From Synechococcus sp. CBW1004 (lineage in GTDB: Bacteria > Cyanobacteriota > Cyanobacteriia > PCC-6307 > Cyanobiaceae): a stretch of 64,000 nt of DNA. The position numbers were made by a program, and so were the translations under genes. Location of the stretch: NCBI RefSeq assembly GCF_015840715.1, contig NZ_CP060397.1:930001-994000 (forward strand), read 5' to 3'. Positions 50,868 through 60,593 of this stretch are shown here, piece after piece; positions within the stretch are counted from its first letter, which is position 1, and each line of letters begins with the position of its first letter. Under the pieces are notes generated by a model. It ran no database searches. It saw only the letters and a list, made by a program, of their open reading frames with translations, and had not been told where the DNA came from.

Positions 50868-52098
50868 GGAAGCTCTGATCAAGACCGGGAATTGAGCGCA
50901 AGCGTGTCTCATTCTCGTCAATGAGACACAAGTGGGGTATTTTGTCCTTGGCTACTCGCCAGGTGCTCCAATCCAGGGCCTGACTGGCTTATTTCTCGTG
51001 AGTTCCCCGATCATTTTTGGCTGCTCACCCTCAAGATGGCACACTTATTCTGTCATTTACGCTGTAGAAGGACAACGTTCGCGCACCATCCAGAGATTGG
51101 CGAGGGCAAACAGCATCGTCAGCTTGAGGTTGTTCTTGCGGATGCCTCGGTAGAAGACCTTCCGAAATCCAAACTGGCACTTGATGATCCGAAATGGATG
51201 CTCCACCTTTGCCCTGACATGTGCTTTCGCCGCCTCCATCAGATCCAGCAGTCTTCCCTCTGGGGTGTCCGGTAGAACTCGGCGCTGTCCGGGCTTCATG
51301 GCGATGCGCATCTCTGCTTCGCAGTCCTTGAACGCCTCACGCTTTTCGATGCCGATGTGGCCAGAGTCGCCGTAGATCACGCGTTCCTCGCCATGGACGC
51401 GATCGGGTGCCGTGTTCAGCTCATGGACGTTGGCAGCCGTGCTCACCACGGAATGGACCAGACCCGAGGCTGCATCCACACCGATGTGGCACCGCATCCC
51501 AAAGAACCACTGGTTGCCTTTGGCCACCGAGTGCATTTCAGGATCCCGCTCGCCCGTCTTGTTCTTGGTTGAACTGGGAGCGTTGATGATTGTGGCATCG
51601 AGGATCGTACCCTCCTTAAGCATCACGCCCTTCTCCCGCAGGCTCTGGTTCACCGTCTCCAGGATCTGCTCTGCTATCCGATTCTCTTCCAGGAGGTGGC
51701 GGAAGTTCAGGATCGTCGTCTCGTCAGGGATCCGGTCCTCAACCATGTCGATCCCAGCAAAGCGGCGGAAGCAGGGGGTATCGATCAGCATCTCCTCCAT
51801 CAAGGGATCGGAAAGCGTGAACCACTGCTGCAGCAGGTGGATGCGCAGCATCACCTCCAGCGGAAACGGTGGGCGCCCGCCCTTGGCAGAAGGCCTGTGG
51901 TACACAGGCGAAATCAAGGCCAGGAAAGGATCCCAGGGCACTGTGGCTTCCATCTCATCGAGGAAGCGCTGCCGGCGCGTTTTCTTCTTGGCGTAGGTCT
52001 GCTCGTAGTCCGTGAAACCCAACTGGAGGGGGGCCGCCATCCGCTGCCAGTCTCATTATTGGAACTGTACTGATTCTATCGGGTTTTTTAGGGGTTCC
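50868..52098 (-). mobile_element. IS5-family element, copy 2, 1231 bp
   Basis: Inverted relative to copy 1. TTAA flanks it at 50864-50867 and 52099-52102. It is one base longer than copy 1 because of a six-C run. It lies between psbA and petC. Confidence 0.88.
51057..52040 (-). CDS. IS5-family transposase (copy 2)
   Basis: 327 residues from ATG 52040 (MAAPLQLGFTDYEQ). The ATG used by copy 1 lies 20 bases further upstream here too but is out of frame because of the extra C. The catalytic regions match copy 1 (GTILDATIINAPSS, VIYGDSGHIG). One residue differs at LMEEMLIDTPC (Glu in copy 1). It is probably active from the internal start. Confidence 0.9.
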   Translation of the reverse strand: MAAPLQLGFTDYEQTYAKKKTRRQRFLDEMEATVPWDPFLALISPVYHRPSAKGGRPPFPLEVMLRIHLLQQWFTLSDPLMEEMLIDTPCFRRFAGIDMVEDRIPDETTILNFRHLLEENRIAEQILETVNQSLREKGVMLKEGTILDATIINAPSSTKNKTGERDPEMHSVAKGNQWFFGMRCHIGVDAASGLVHSVVSTAANVHELNTAPDRVHGEERVIYGDSGHIGIEKREAFKDCEAEMRIAMKPGQRRVLPDTPEGRLLDLMEAAKAHVRAKVEHPFRIIKCQFGFRKVFYRGIRKNNLKLTMLFALANLWMVRERCPSTA

Positions 52099-52211
52099 TT
52101 AACGGCATGGGCCTGGATCACTCCAGGCCCTTCTCATGCTCTCTCTTCCAATCCACCGCCGCCCTGGGACCCGCCCTTGGGAAGGGCCAGGAGTGGCCCC
52201 GCGGCCTCCAC

Positions 52212-52298
52212 ATGTCTCTCCATGCCCTGAACCTGTTGCTGTTCAGCTGGCAGGCCATCACCGGCATCGCCATCGTCAACAGGCTGCTCAGCGCCTGA
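52212..52298 (+). CDS. Small hydrophobic peptide upstream of petC
   Basis: 28 residues ([20 protein letters not shown] core), one likely membrane segment. It is 91 bp upstream of the petC start and on the same strand. Size and hydrophobicity recall small subunits of photosynthetic complexes, but it does not match PetG, PetL, PetM or PetN as I know them. It may be chance. Confidence 0.3.
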   Translation: MSLHALNLLLFSWQAITGIAIVNRLLSA

Positions 52299-52389
52299 TG
52301 GCCCCGCCGAGCAGAGGGGCAGGCCCCCACACAGCGGCAGCCCTGCGTTCTGCTCTGAGCTCAAGTCACCATTGCATGAGGTAAAACCC

Positions 52390-52944
52390 ATGACCAACAC
52401 CGATGCTCTCGGGCGTGAGAACGAGGATCAGGCTCCCGATCCCGCCCGCCGCCAGCTGCTCAACCTGATCACCTTCGGCGCCGTGACCGGTGTGGTGGGA
52501 GGGGTTCTCTACCCTGCCCTGCGCTTCTTCCTGCCGCCTCGGGCCAGGGGGGGTGCCGCAGGCGTCCTGGCCCGCGATGAACTCGGCAACCCGATCTCCG
52601 CCAGTGGCTGGCTGCGGGCCCACAAGCCCGGTGAGCGCAGCCTGGTGCAAGGGCTCAAGGGCGATCCCACCTACCTGATCGTCACCGGCGACGACGCCAT
52701 CGGCAGCTACGGCATCAACGCCATCTGCACCCACCTCGGTTGCGTGGTGCCCTGGAACGCGGCGGCCGGCAAGTTCATCTGCCCCTGCCACGGCAGCCAG
52801 TACGACGAGGCCGGCCAGGTGGTGCGTGGCCCTGCGCCCCTGTCACTCGCCCTGGCCCACGTGCAGGTCGACAACGACCAGGTGCTGGTCAGCCCCTGGA
52901 ACGAAACCGACTTCCGCGACGGCTCCAGGCCCTGGTGGGCGTAG
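52390..52944 (+). CDS. petC: Cytochrome b6f Rieske iron-sulfur protein
   Basis: 184 residues from ATG 52390, with GAGGT upstream. An N-terminal membrane anchor ([20 protein letters not shown]) is followed by the 2Fe-2S domain: CTHLGC (Cys113, His115) and CPCHGSQY (Cys131, His134), then the family ending [15 protein letters not shown]. It carries electrons from plastoquinol to cytochrome f. No petA follows as in the usual petCA operon, so this may be a second, stand-alone petC. Confidence 0.95.
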   Translation: MTNTDALGRENEDQAPDPARRQLLNLITFGAVTGVVGGVLYPALRFFLPPRARGGAAGVLARDELGNPISASGWLRAHKPGERSLVQGLKGDPTYLIVTGDDAIGSYGINAICTHLGCVVPWNAAAGKFICPCHGSQYDEAGQVVRGPAPLSLALAHVQVDNDQVLVSPWNETDFRDGSRPWWA

Positions 52945-53061
52945 ACCCGGGCCAATGGCCCGTGTTTCGCACGCACCGCGTTGCTTCGCGGTGCGTGCGG
53001 CATCGACGCAAGGGTCCCCGCTGCAGGGGACTCGCCTGATCTGTCAATCTCCTGTTCTCAT

Positions 53062-53821
53062 TATGTATCGATCTGCACGCCGTTCCCATAGCCGTTGCCA
53101 GGGTGACCGGACCCGTGTGAAGCCGCAGGCTGTGCTCTCCATGGCTCGATCCCACCTCGCCTCCCGTGGTCAGCAGCTGGGCAGCAGGCCCCGGTTGCTG
53201 CCCTGGAAACGCCCGATCCGAGCCCTGCTGGGTGCTGTCTTGACGCTGCTGCTGTCCCTCCATCCCTCTCCGGCTCTCGCTGCCAGCGGAGAAGCTCCCG
53301 TGGATCCGCCCGTGCTCGCCAGGGCCGTCGATCAGATGGAGCAGCTCGACCGCATGCGCATCTCCCTGGCCTCGAGCCTAGAGGGCAGCAGCGAGGAGCC
53401 CACCATGGACACCATGCGGGAGGTGTGCTTGCCCGTGGGCAAGCGCGCCATGGCCATCGGCAAGGAGAACGGCTGGACCGTACGCCAGGTGGCCAGCAAG
53501 TACCGCAACCCCGACCATGCCCCCGCCGGCACCCAGGAGACCGGCGTCATGGACCTGTTCTCCAGACACCCCGAGATCACCGGTCTGTGGGAGCCAGCCA
53601 CGGCCGAGCAGGGCGCCGGTGTGAACTATTACAGGCGCATCGATGTGCAGGCCAGCTGCCTGGCCTGCCATGGCAGCCGGGACAGCCGCCCCGCCTTCGT
53701 GAAAGAGAAGTATCCGAACGACAGGGCCTTCAACTTCCAGCCCGGCGACCTGCGCGGCATGGTTGCCGTGTTCATCCCGGAGGTGCAGGCGGCGCTGGCG
53801 GCGCAGGCATCGGACACCTGA
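53062..53821 (+). CDS. DUF3365/Tll0287-like exported c-type heme protein
   Basis: 252 residues from ATG 53062, with another possible start at 53143. A signal/anchor segment (LLGAVLTLLLSLHPSPALA) precedes the domain with VCLPVGKRAMAIGKENG and one heme-binding CxxCH (ASCLACHG). The DUF3365 fold, known from cyanobacterial Tll0287, is a PAS-like domain binding heme. It probably acts in the lumen, behind petC. The role is unclear. Confidence 0.78.
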
Positions 53822-53851
53822 GGCATCAACTGCACCTGCACTGTGTTCATC

Positions 53852-54298
53852 ATGGCCGCGATGCCTGAACTCCCCTCCGTCTCCTATGCCGTGCGCCTCA
53901 GCGGATTGTGGGCGGCCTGGCTGCTGGTGATGCTGTTTCATGTGGAGCTGGGGCTGATGCCCCTCTTCCACGGTCTGTCGGTCGAGATCAAGAGCCAGGT
54001 GGCGGCCAGTCGGGTGCCACGCCTGTTTCTGGCGATGCTGTTCTATTTCCTGCTCCCGGTGGGAGCGCTGCTGGTGGCGATCCATGCCGTCGCCGATCCC
54101 GGTGGCTGGAGCGCGTCGTCACCCTGGCGCGGCGCCCAGTTTCTGTTCAGCGTGGTCTACAGCATCACCAACGTCATCCACCTGATCGCCGATATCCGCA
54201 TTCCTGATTCGCGCAGCGATCAGGTGATTCTGATGACCGTGCTGACCCTGATCGGCCTGCTGATCAACCAGCAGGCCTGGGCCTGGTGGCAGGGGTGA
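53852..54298 (+). CDS. Membrane protein of unknown function
   Basis: 148 residues from ATG 53852 (GTG 53843 also possible). Four hydrophobic segments: LSGLWAAWLLVMLFHVELGL, FLAMLFYFLLPVGALLV, FLFSVVYSITNVIHLIADI and ILMTVLTLIGLLI. His residues in the first and third (FHVE, NVIHLIAD) could bind heme or metal. Its stop overlaps the next start, suggesting coupling with the ZIP transporter. I do not recognise the family. Confidence 0.65.
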   Translation: MAAMPELPSVSYAVRLSGLWAAWLLVMLFHVELGLMPLFHGLSVEIKSQVAASRVPRLFLAMLFYFLLPVGALLVAIHAVADPGGWSASSPWRGAQFLFSVVYSITNVIHLIADIRIPDSRSDQVILMTVLTLIGLLINQQAWAWWQG

Positions 54299-55038
54299 GC
54301 AGCCTGGGCTGGATTCTCGTCGGCGGGCTGCTGATGAGCCTGGTGGCCATGGTGGGGGCGATCACCCTGCTGCTGCCACAGAAACAGCTGCAGAACATGC
54401 TGTTCCCGCTGGTCTCCCTGGCCGCCGGCTCCCTGCTGGGTGGGGCCCTGTTTCACATGCTGCCGGAGGGAATGGAAGCGATGGAGCCGCGCCAGGGCAG
54501 CCTGTTCATCGCCGCGGGGTTCACCCTGTTTCTGGCGATGGAGCAATTCCTGCACTGGCACCACTCCCACCGCCGTCCCGCCGCCAGGAATCACTCCGGC
54601 ACACGCCAGGCCGTCGCGATTCTGATCCTGCTGGGAGATGCCCTGCACAATTTCATCGGTGGTCTGGGCATCGCCAGCACCTTTCTGATGAATCCTGCCG
54701 CGGGGATTGCAGCCTGGTGCGCCGCCGTGGCCCATGAGGTTCCACAGGAGCTCGGCGACTTCGCCATCCTGCTGCACAGCGGCTGGAGCCCGCGATCCGC
54801 CCTGCGCTGGAACTTCATTTCAGCCCTCACCTTTCCGCTGGGCGCCGTGCTGGCCTGGCTGATTGCCCAATCGCTGCCTGTGGCTGGACTGGTGCTGTTT
54901 GCCAGCGGCAACTTCATCTATATCGCCGCCTCCGATCTCGTTCCTGAGATCAAAGCCAACACCAGCCTGCGCTCCGCCTCCCTCAGCTTCGGCTGGTTCT
55001 GCGGCGGACTGCTGCTGATGCTGGGGCTGGCCCGTTAG
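54295..55038 (+). CDS. ZIP-family metal transporter
   Basis: 247 residues from GTG 54295 (overlapping the previous stop as GTGA), or 250 from GTG 54286. The ZIP pattern is clear: a His-rich loop (LHWHHSHRRP), GDALHNFIGGLGIA in membrane segment IV, and AAVAHEVPQELGDFAIL in segment V, with the HxxxE metal site. It likely imports or moves Zn or Fe. About eight membrane segments. Translationally coupled to the preceding membrane protein. Confidence 0.9.
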   Translation: MSSLGWILVGGLLMSLVAMVGAITLLLPQKQLQNMLFPLVSLAAGSLLGGALFHMLPEGMEAMEPRQGSLFIAAGFTLFLAMEQFLHWHHSHRRPAARNHSGTRQAVAILILLGDALHNFIGGLGIASTFLMNPAAGIAAWCAAVAHEVPQELGDFAILLHSGWSPRSALRWNFISALTFPLGAVLAWLIAQSLPVAGLVLFASGNFIYIAASDLVPEIKANTSLRSASLSFGWFCGGLLLMLGLAR

Positions 55039-55112
55039 CTGGACGGGGGCCGTCATGGAAAGACCGTCCCTCGCTGATTCGGGACACCGTCATCGCTGCA
55101 TGCAATCCAGCC

Positions 55113-56057
55113 TCAGGGCGTCGGTTCCGCCACCGTGGTGACGAGGGGGCAGGGACGAATCCGATCAAAGGCAGACCAGTCAATGCGGCGCGGACCTCCA
55201 TCACGCCCACCTTCAGGAGCCTCATCAATCATGTCGGCGAAGCAGTAGCCGAAGCGCAGGCGCTCCAGGGGCCAGTGGGCCTGGGCATGCACCGGTCGCT
55301 CGATCGTCTGATCCATGCCGCTGAAGGCCACCACCACTTCGGCATGCAGACGCGCCAGCTCCTCTGGACGCAGGCCATACAAAGGGCTGGAGGCATCGAG
55401 GCGATGCATGGCCGTCCACACCAGCAGAAAGGCCACGCCCCGGTCGCGCTCCAGCACAAGCGGTTTCAACCGCCGCAGCCGATGCCCCTCCCGGCTGATC
55501 TCGTCAACAGCCAGAAAGGCCTGCAGCCTCGCATCGCGCAGGATGTTGCCCCGCTCATTGGCCAGCCGGAAACAGAGGGTGGGCACGCCGTTGTAGAGGT
55601 GCACCACCGCCACCTGAGAGAAGCGGATGCGGGCATTGCTGCGGGCGAAGCGCGCGAACACCAGCCCCGTGGTGATGGCGACGAACAGCAGTCCGCTGAG
55701 CGCCTCGATCGACACCAGCACGTTGGCGTAGAGCCCACGCGGATGCAGGACGCCATAGCCGATCGAACCCAGGGTCTGCACGCTGAAGAAGAAGGCCTCA
55801 GCGAAGCTGGCCCTCGGCTGCGCCGTGCCACCGATGCCGGTGGGATCAAGCCGGAAGAGGCCGGCGAACAGCAGATTGATCGCCAGGTAGAGGGTGGCGA
55901 TCAGGACCAGAAAGGCCGGCCAGGGGATGGCCAGGGCGAAATGGTAGGGATCACGCCAATGACGCCAGACGGAGCGAGGGCGTCCGACGAGAAGACCGCT
56001 TTCACGACGGAGCTTCTGATGAAGAGGTGGCATCGCCGGCATCCAACCTCTGGCCAT
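55113..56057 (-). CDS. Inward-rectifier (KirBac-like) potassium channel
   Basis: 314 residues. Two membrane helices (PAFLVLIATLYLAINLLFAGLF trimmed at 45-66, and VLVSIEALSGLLFVAITTGL) flank a pore loop with filter TLGSIGYG (95-102). A cytoplasmic Ig-like domain follows (VVHLYNGVPTLCFRLANERG, then VVVAFSGMDQTIE). The filter has SIGYG where most KirBacs read TIGYG. Length is normal. Transported ion is inferred to be K+. Divergent from sqr by 102 bp. Confidence 0.9.
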   Translation of the reverse strand: MARGWMPAMPPLHQKLRRESGLLVGRPRSVWRHWRDPYHFALAIPWPAFLVLIATLYLAINLLFAGLFRLDPTGIGGTAQPRASFAEAFFFSVQTLGSIGYGVLHPRGLYANVLVSIEALSGLLFVAITTGLVFARFARSNARIRFSQVAVVHLYNGVPTLCFRLANERGNILRDARLQAFLAVDEISREGHRLRRLKPLVLERDRGVAFLLVWTAMHRLDASSPLYGLRPEELARLHAEVVVAFSGMDQTIERPVHAQAHWPLERLRFGYCFADMIDEAPEGGRDGGPRRIDWSAFDRIRPCPLVTTVAEPTP

Positions 56058-56159
56058 GGTCGCGCGTCATGCCTGGCAACGCATGAAGACAATCAGGATG
56101 TGCCTCCTCCAGTGACGCAATCCCCCGCTACAGAAAGGACAGGCCTCAGAGCAGCAGCC

Positions 56160-57467
56160 ATGGAGACCCGACACCACAGGGTGCTGATCGTGGGGGGCGG
56201 TGCCGCAAGCATCACCACCGCCAGCCTGCTCAGGCGTCAGCGGCCCCAGCTGGATGTGGCGATCCTGGAGCCCTCAGCCGACCACGACTACCAGCCCGGC
56301 TGGACTCTGGTGGGCGGCGGGGTGATGCGGATCGAGCAGACCCGCCGCAGCGAAGCCTCCCTGATTCCCGGAGGCGTCACCTGGATCCAGGCAGCAGCGA
56401 CGGGATTCGACCCCGACCACAACAGCGTGGCCACCAGCACGGGTGACACCATCCGCTACGACGTTCTCATCGTGGCCACCGGCCTGCAGTGCCGCTGGGA
56501 GCAGATCGAAGGCCTCCGCGAAGCCCTCGGCAGCCATGGCGTCTGCAGCACCTACAGCAGGGATTTCGCTCCCTACACCTGGCAGAGCATCAGGGATTTC
56601 AAGGGGGGCAATGCGGTGTTCACCATGCCGGCCACCCCGGTGAAATGCGGCGGTGCGCCCCAGAAGGTGATGTACATGGCCGATGACGCCTTCAAGGCAA
56701 GGAGCGGGGTGGGCGTCAACAGCCGCGTGATCTTCTGCACGCCGCTCCGCACCTTGTTCGCCGTGTCCGCCTATGCCCGCACCCTGCAGCAGGTGGTGCG
56801 GCGCCGGGGCATCGACGTGCGCTTCGGGTGGGAGCTCAAGGCCGTGCGCGGACCCGAGCAGAAAGCGGTGTTCGACGTGCATGAGACCGATGGCAATGTG
56901 CACCGCGAGGAGCTGCCCTTCGGGATGCTGCATGCGGTGCCGCCGATGAGTGCCCCCGATGTGGTGGCCAGCAGTCCCCTCGCGGGCGAGGGGCCGGGCG
57001 GCTGGGTCGCCGCCGACCGATTCACGACGCAGCACCCGCGCTACGCCAATGTGTTCTCCCTGGGCGATGTGGCCGGCCTGCCGACCTCCAAAACGGCGGG
57101 CGCCGTGCGGGGCGAGGCGCCGGTGACGGCGGCCAACGTGCTCGCCTTCCTGGAGGGCCGGGAGCTCAGCTCCCACTACGACGGCTACACGGTCTGCCCT
57201 CTGATCACCGGTTACAACAATGTGGTGATGGCGGAATTCGATTACAGCCAGAAGCCGATCTGCTCCTTCCTGGTCGATCCCACCAAGGAGCGCTGGAGCA
57301 TGTGGCTGATGAAAACGAAGATGCTTCCCTGGCTCTACTGGAATCGCATGATCAAAGGACTGCCCCACGAGAGCCGGTACCTCAAGCCTCTCGCACCGCT
57401 GGTGCATCTGCTCAGACTCGATTACCGCGAGCCTCCGTCACAGAGGAGACCAGCGGCCAGGCAGTAA
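56160..57467 (+). CDS. sqr: Sulfide:quinone oxidoreductase, type II-like
   Basis: 435 residues from ATG 56160. The FAD motif LIVGGGAASIT starts the protein. Catalytic cysteines are Cys163 (ATPVKCGGAPQK) and Cys346 (TVCPLITGYNNVV), as in type II enzymes, and VFSLGDVAGLPTSKTAG binds FAD. It oxidises sulfide and passes electrons to the quinone pool on the membrane surface, via the C-terminal amphipathic region. The neighbours include quinol oxidase genes. Complete length. Confidence 0.92.
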   Translation: METRHHRVLIVGGGAASITTASLLRRQRPQLDVAILEPSADHDYQPGWTLVGGGVMRIEQTRRSEASLIPGGVTWIQAAATGFDPDHNSVATSTGDTIRYDVLIVATGLQCRWEQIEGLREALGSHGVCSTYSRDFAPYTWQSIRDFKGGNAVFTMPATPVKCGGAPQKVMYMADDAFKARSGVGVNSRVIFCTPLRTLFAVSAYARTLQQVVRRRGIDVRFGWELKAVRGPEQKAVFDVHETDGNVHREELPFGMLHAVPPMSAPDVVASSPLAGEGPGGWVAADRFTTQHPRYANVFSLGDVAGLPTSKTAGAVRGEAPVTAANVLAFLEGRELSSHYDGYTVCPLITGYNNVVMAEFDYSQKPICSFLVDPTKERWSMWLMKTKMLPWLYWNRMIKGLPHESRYLKPLAPLVHLLRLDYREPPSQRRPAARQ

Positions 57468-57558
57468 CCTGCTGACAGGGAGGCCACCCGTGCCACGCAT
57501 CCGACAACCCGCCGATCACCGGCACTATGGTGATGGGAGAATTGTGCCAGGACCAATC

Positions 57559-57816
57559 ATGAGGAAGCGGTCGGGACTGACTCGCATGTTCGGCCTTGTT
57601 GGTCTTGAACTCCTGGTCATGAGCAGTGCAGACCTGCCCGCCATGGCCCGCCCCACATTCGGCGATTGTGCCAAGGCAGTGGAGAGAGAGGGCTATCTCA
57701 TCCTGGAGATGGATGCCCGAGGATCGAACTACGACATTGATGCAAGAAAAGGGGGTCGGGAATGGGATCTTCAGGCAGACAGGAATTGCAGGATTCTCGA
57801 CGCCCGACCTGACTGA
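57559..57816 (+). CDS. Small exported PepSY-like protein
   Basis: 85 residues from ATG 57559. A hydrophobic start (MFGLVGLELLVMSSADLPAM) suggests export. The mature part GYLILEMDARGSNYDIDARK, then WDLQADRNCRILD, resembles a single PepSY repeat, a small domain thought to inhibit peptidases. It lies 92 bp behind sqr. Confidence 0.6.
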   Translation: MRKRSGLTRMFGLVGLELLVMSSADLPAMARPTFGDCAKAVEREGYLILEMDARGSNYDIDARKGGREWDLQADRNCRILDARPD

Positions 57817-57890
57817 CGGGGTCCGGTGTCCAGCCGTTCTGAGAGCCCCCGTACGAACCAGCAGCGGACATCCGGAAGCACGCCGGGCGC

Positions 57891-58904
57891 CTACTCAGCC
57901 TCGGCAGGGTGCGGCACCTTGCCACTGAAAGCCACATAGTTATAGATATTGTAGAAGAGCATGATCGGGATCAGTACACCGATGAACGTGAGCATGAACA
58001 CCAGTGAACTGACCGAGGCGTGAGCCTCGAAAATGGTGACGGAGGGAGGAATGATGGCGGGAAAGACCATCAGTCCAAGCCCTGCAAAGCTCAGAATGAA
58101 CAACAGGACCGTATAGACCAACGGCCACACCTCCTGCTCGAGGGACAGGCTGCGAAACAGCTGCACGATCAGGGCGATGCCAGCCAGGGGAAGCACCACG
58201 AACACCGGCAGGAACTGGGGGTCAAAGATCCGCTCCTTCAGGGTGCTCGACACGAAGGGGGTCGCCAGGGTGATCAGCAGGGCACCCGCCAGGGTGGTGG
58301 CGGCCGCGAGGCGGGCGGTGCGGCGGTGCAGGCGCTGCAGCTCGCCGGTGGTTTTGAGGATCAGGTAGGTGGAGCCGATCAGCACATAGCCCTGGATCAA
58401 GGTGAGAGCCACCAGCAGGCTGCTCCAGTTGCACCAGATCCAGGGGCTGCCGGTGAAGTGCCCCTGGCTGTCGGTGGGAATCCCGGCCAGCACGGTACCC
58501 AGACAGACCCCCTGCGCGGCGGCAGCAAGCACGCTGCCCAGGCCGAACATCAGATTCCAGGGACGCTTGCGCTCGGCATTTTCGCGGAACTCAAACGCCA
58601 CGGCCCGCAGGATCAGGCCCAGGATCATCAGATAGATCGGGCCATACAGCGCCTTGAGGATGGTGCCGTAAGCCAGGGGAAAAGCGCCGAACAGGGCACC
58701 GCCCATCAACACCAGCCAGGTTTCATTGGCATCCCAGACATTGCCCAGCGACGTCATCAGGATGGAGCGCTGGGTTTCCGTCGGTGAGGTGAGCGACAGA
58801 ATCCCGACACCCAGATCAAAGCCATCGAGGATGACATAGAGCAACAGAAACAGAGCCAGGATCACGAACCAGACCGCTGGCATGAAGATGTCAAGGAAGT
58901 CCAT
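57891..58904 (-). CDS. cydB: Cytochrome bd quinol oxidase subunit II
   Basis: 337 residues. About eight to nine membrane segments, with GFDLGVGIL near the N-terminus and WDANETWLVLMGGALFGAFPLAY. Together with CydA it reduces O2 at the expense of quinol. It lies nine bases behind the cydA stop, so the two form an operon. As cydA is cut by an IS, this gene is probably a subunit without a partner, expressed only if a promoter lies inside the insertion. Confidence 0.93.
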   Translation of the reverse strand: MDFLDIFMPAVWFVILALFLLLYVILDGFDLGVGILSLTSPTETQRSILMTSLGNVWDANETWLVLMGGALFGAFPLAYGTILKALYGPIYLMILGLILRAVAFEFRENAERKRPWNLMFGLGSVLAAAAQGVCLGTVLAGIPTDSQGHFTGSPWIWCNWSSLLVALTLIQGYVLIGSTYLILKTTGELQRLHRRTARLAAATTLAGALLITLATPFVSSTLKERIFDPQFLPVFVVLPLAGIALIVQLFRSLSLEQEVWPLVYTVLLFILSFAGLGLMVFPAIIPPSVTIFEAHASVSSLVFMLTFIGVLIPIMLFYNIYNYVAFSGKVPHPAEAE

Positions 58905-60593
58905 GACGACGGATCAGGGAAGAGCGGTGTTGGTGGCAGCCCCGGCTGCATGGCCTGGCTCCGCCGGAGGCATCAGGCTGAGGTCAGGTCCGCGGCGGAT
59001 GATGCGCGAGCCAAACCAGAGGGCACAGCCGAGCAGCACCGCATAGAGCACCGCGAAGGTGCTCAGGCTGGCCAGCACCTCCGCGGCCGGCAGCTGCGAC
59101 GCGGCGTCGGATGTGCGCAGCTGGCCGTACACGGTCCAGGGCTGGCGGCCCACGCAGCGCACCACCCAGCCCGCCTCGATCGCCAGATAGCCCGCAGGGG
59201 CCGAGAGGATCCAGGCCCAGCCCAGCCAGGGCAGCGCGAGCATGGTCTCCGCCGACAGACCACGGCTCCACCAGAGCAGCACGGTGAGCGCCATCAACAG
59301 GGTGATGGCGATGCCGATGCCGGCCATCAGCCGGAAGGAATAGAACAGCAGCCCGACCATGCGGGGCCGCTGATCGGCCGGCCAGCTGTTGAGGCCGCGC
59401 ACCTCATGGCTGAGGCTGGAGCGTCCCTCCAGAATCCAGCTGAAACCACCCGGCACCGCGAGGCTCCAGCGGTTCCTGCCGGCGGCTTCATCCGGGGCCG
59501 CCAGCACCGTCCAGGCCGGAGAGCTGCCCGCGGGTTCGTTGCTCCAGATCCCCTCGATCGCCGCCAGCTTGGTGGGCTGATGCTCAGCCACCTGCAGGGC
59601 GCTCTCATGGCCCGCCAACACCTGCAGCGGTGCCACCACCAGCAGGATCACCAGCGCCAGCTTGAGCGAGAACGCAAAGAAGGCACGCATGGCCGCCTCC
59701 GCCTGCCGGCGGAGCAGCCACCAGCAACTGACTGCGGCCACCACCAGCATGCTGGTCTCCACGGTGGCGAGGCTCATGTGCAGCACGCTGCGCACCATGA
59801 ACGGATTGTTGATGGCGGCGAAATAGTTCTGGACATGGAAATGGCCCTCGGAGAAGCTGCCACCGGCCGGCGTCTGCAACCAGGAATTGGCGCTGAGGAT
59901 CCAGAACACCGAGAGGTTGGCGCCGAAGGCCACCATCACGGTGGCGAGAAAATGGATGGCCGGCGGCACCCGGTTCCAGCCGAACAGCATGATCCCCAGG
60001 AAGCCTGCTTCGAGCATGAAGGCCATGGCGCCCTCGAAGCCGAGCACGGAACCGAAGAAATCGCCCACGAATTCGGACAGGGGCGCCCAGTTGGTGCCGA
60101 ACTGGTACCCATTCAGGGGGGCGGGACAGCTCATCGCGAACATCGATACGACTGAACCCTTGACGTCGGCTTGAATCCCGGTTGCATCTCAGGCATAGAC
60201 TTCCTGCGATGACCACCCCTCCGGCCGGGATTTCAGAAGCGGACTGGGCTTCCACTCCGGTGGGCGTGAGGGCTGGCTTCCTTGAGGTTCTTGCACAGCT
60301 CCAGAGACAACAGCAGGAGAACGACCAGCTCCGAGCGCAGCTCACCGACCTGGCGACGGAACTGGCCAGCCTGCGCGAGCGGATCGGCCGCAACTCCCGC
60401 AACTCCTCCAAGCCGCCCTCCAGTGACGGCACGGGTTTTAAGCCGCCCACCCGCTGCAAAGGCACTGGTCGCAAGCGGGGTGGTCAGCAGGGGCACCCGG
60501 GAGCAGGGCCGGAGCTGCTGCCGATCGCGCGTGTGGATGAGGTGCTCGAGCACCACCCGGACGCCTGCCGCCGCTGCGGCACCCTGCTACAGG

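Noticed and set aside
55275-56159. N-terminal extension of sqr
   Set aside because: The frame is open upstream, but the FAD motif starts at residue 9 after ATG 56160, and the extension lies opposite the Kir gene.
58950-60155. Plus-strand frame opposite cydA
   Set aside because: Shadow frame; the minus strand carries the conserved CydA motifs.
59605-60474. Minus-strand frame crossing the IS66 left end into cydA
   Set aside because: It is a wrong-frame fusion of IS66 and cydA; the cydA frame is the one ending at 58914.
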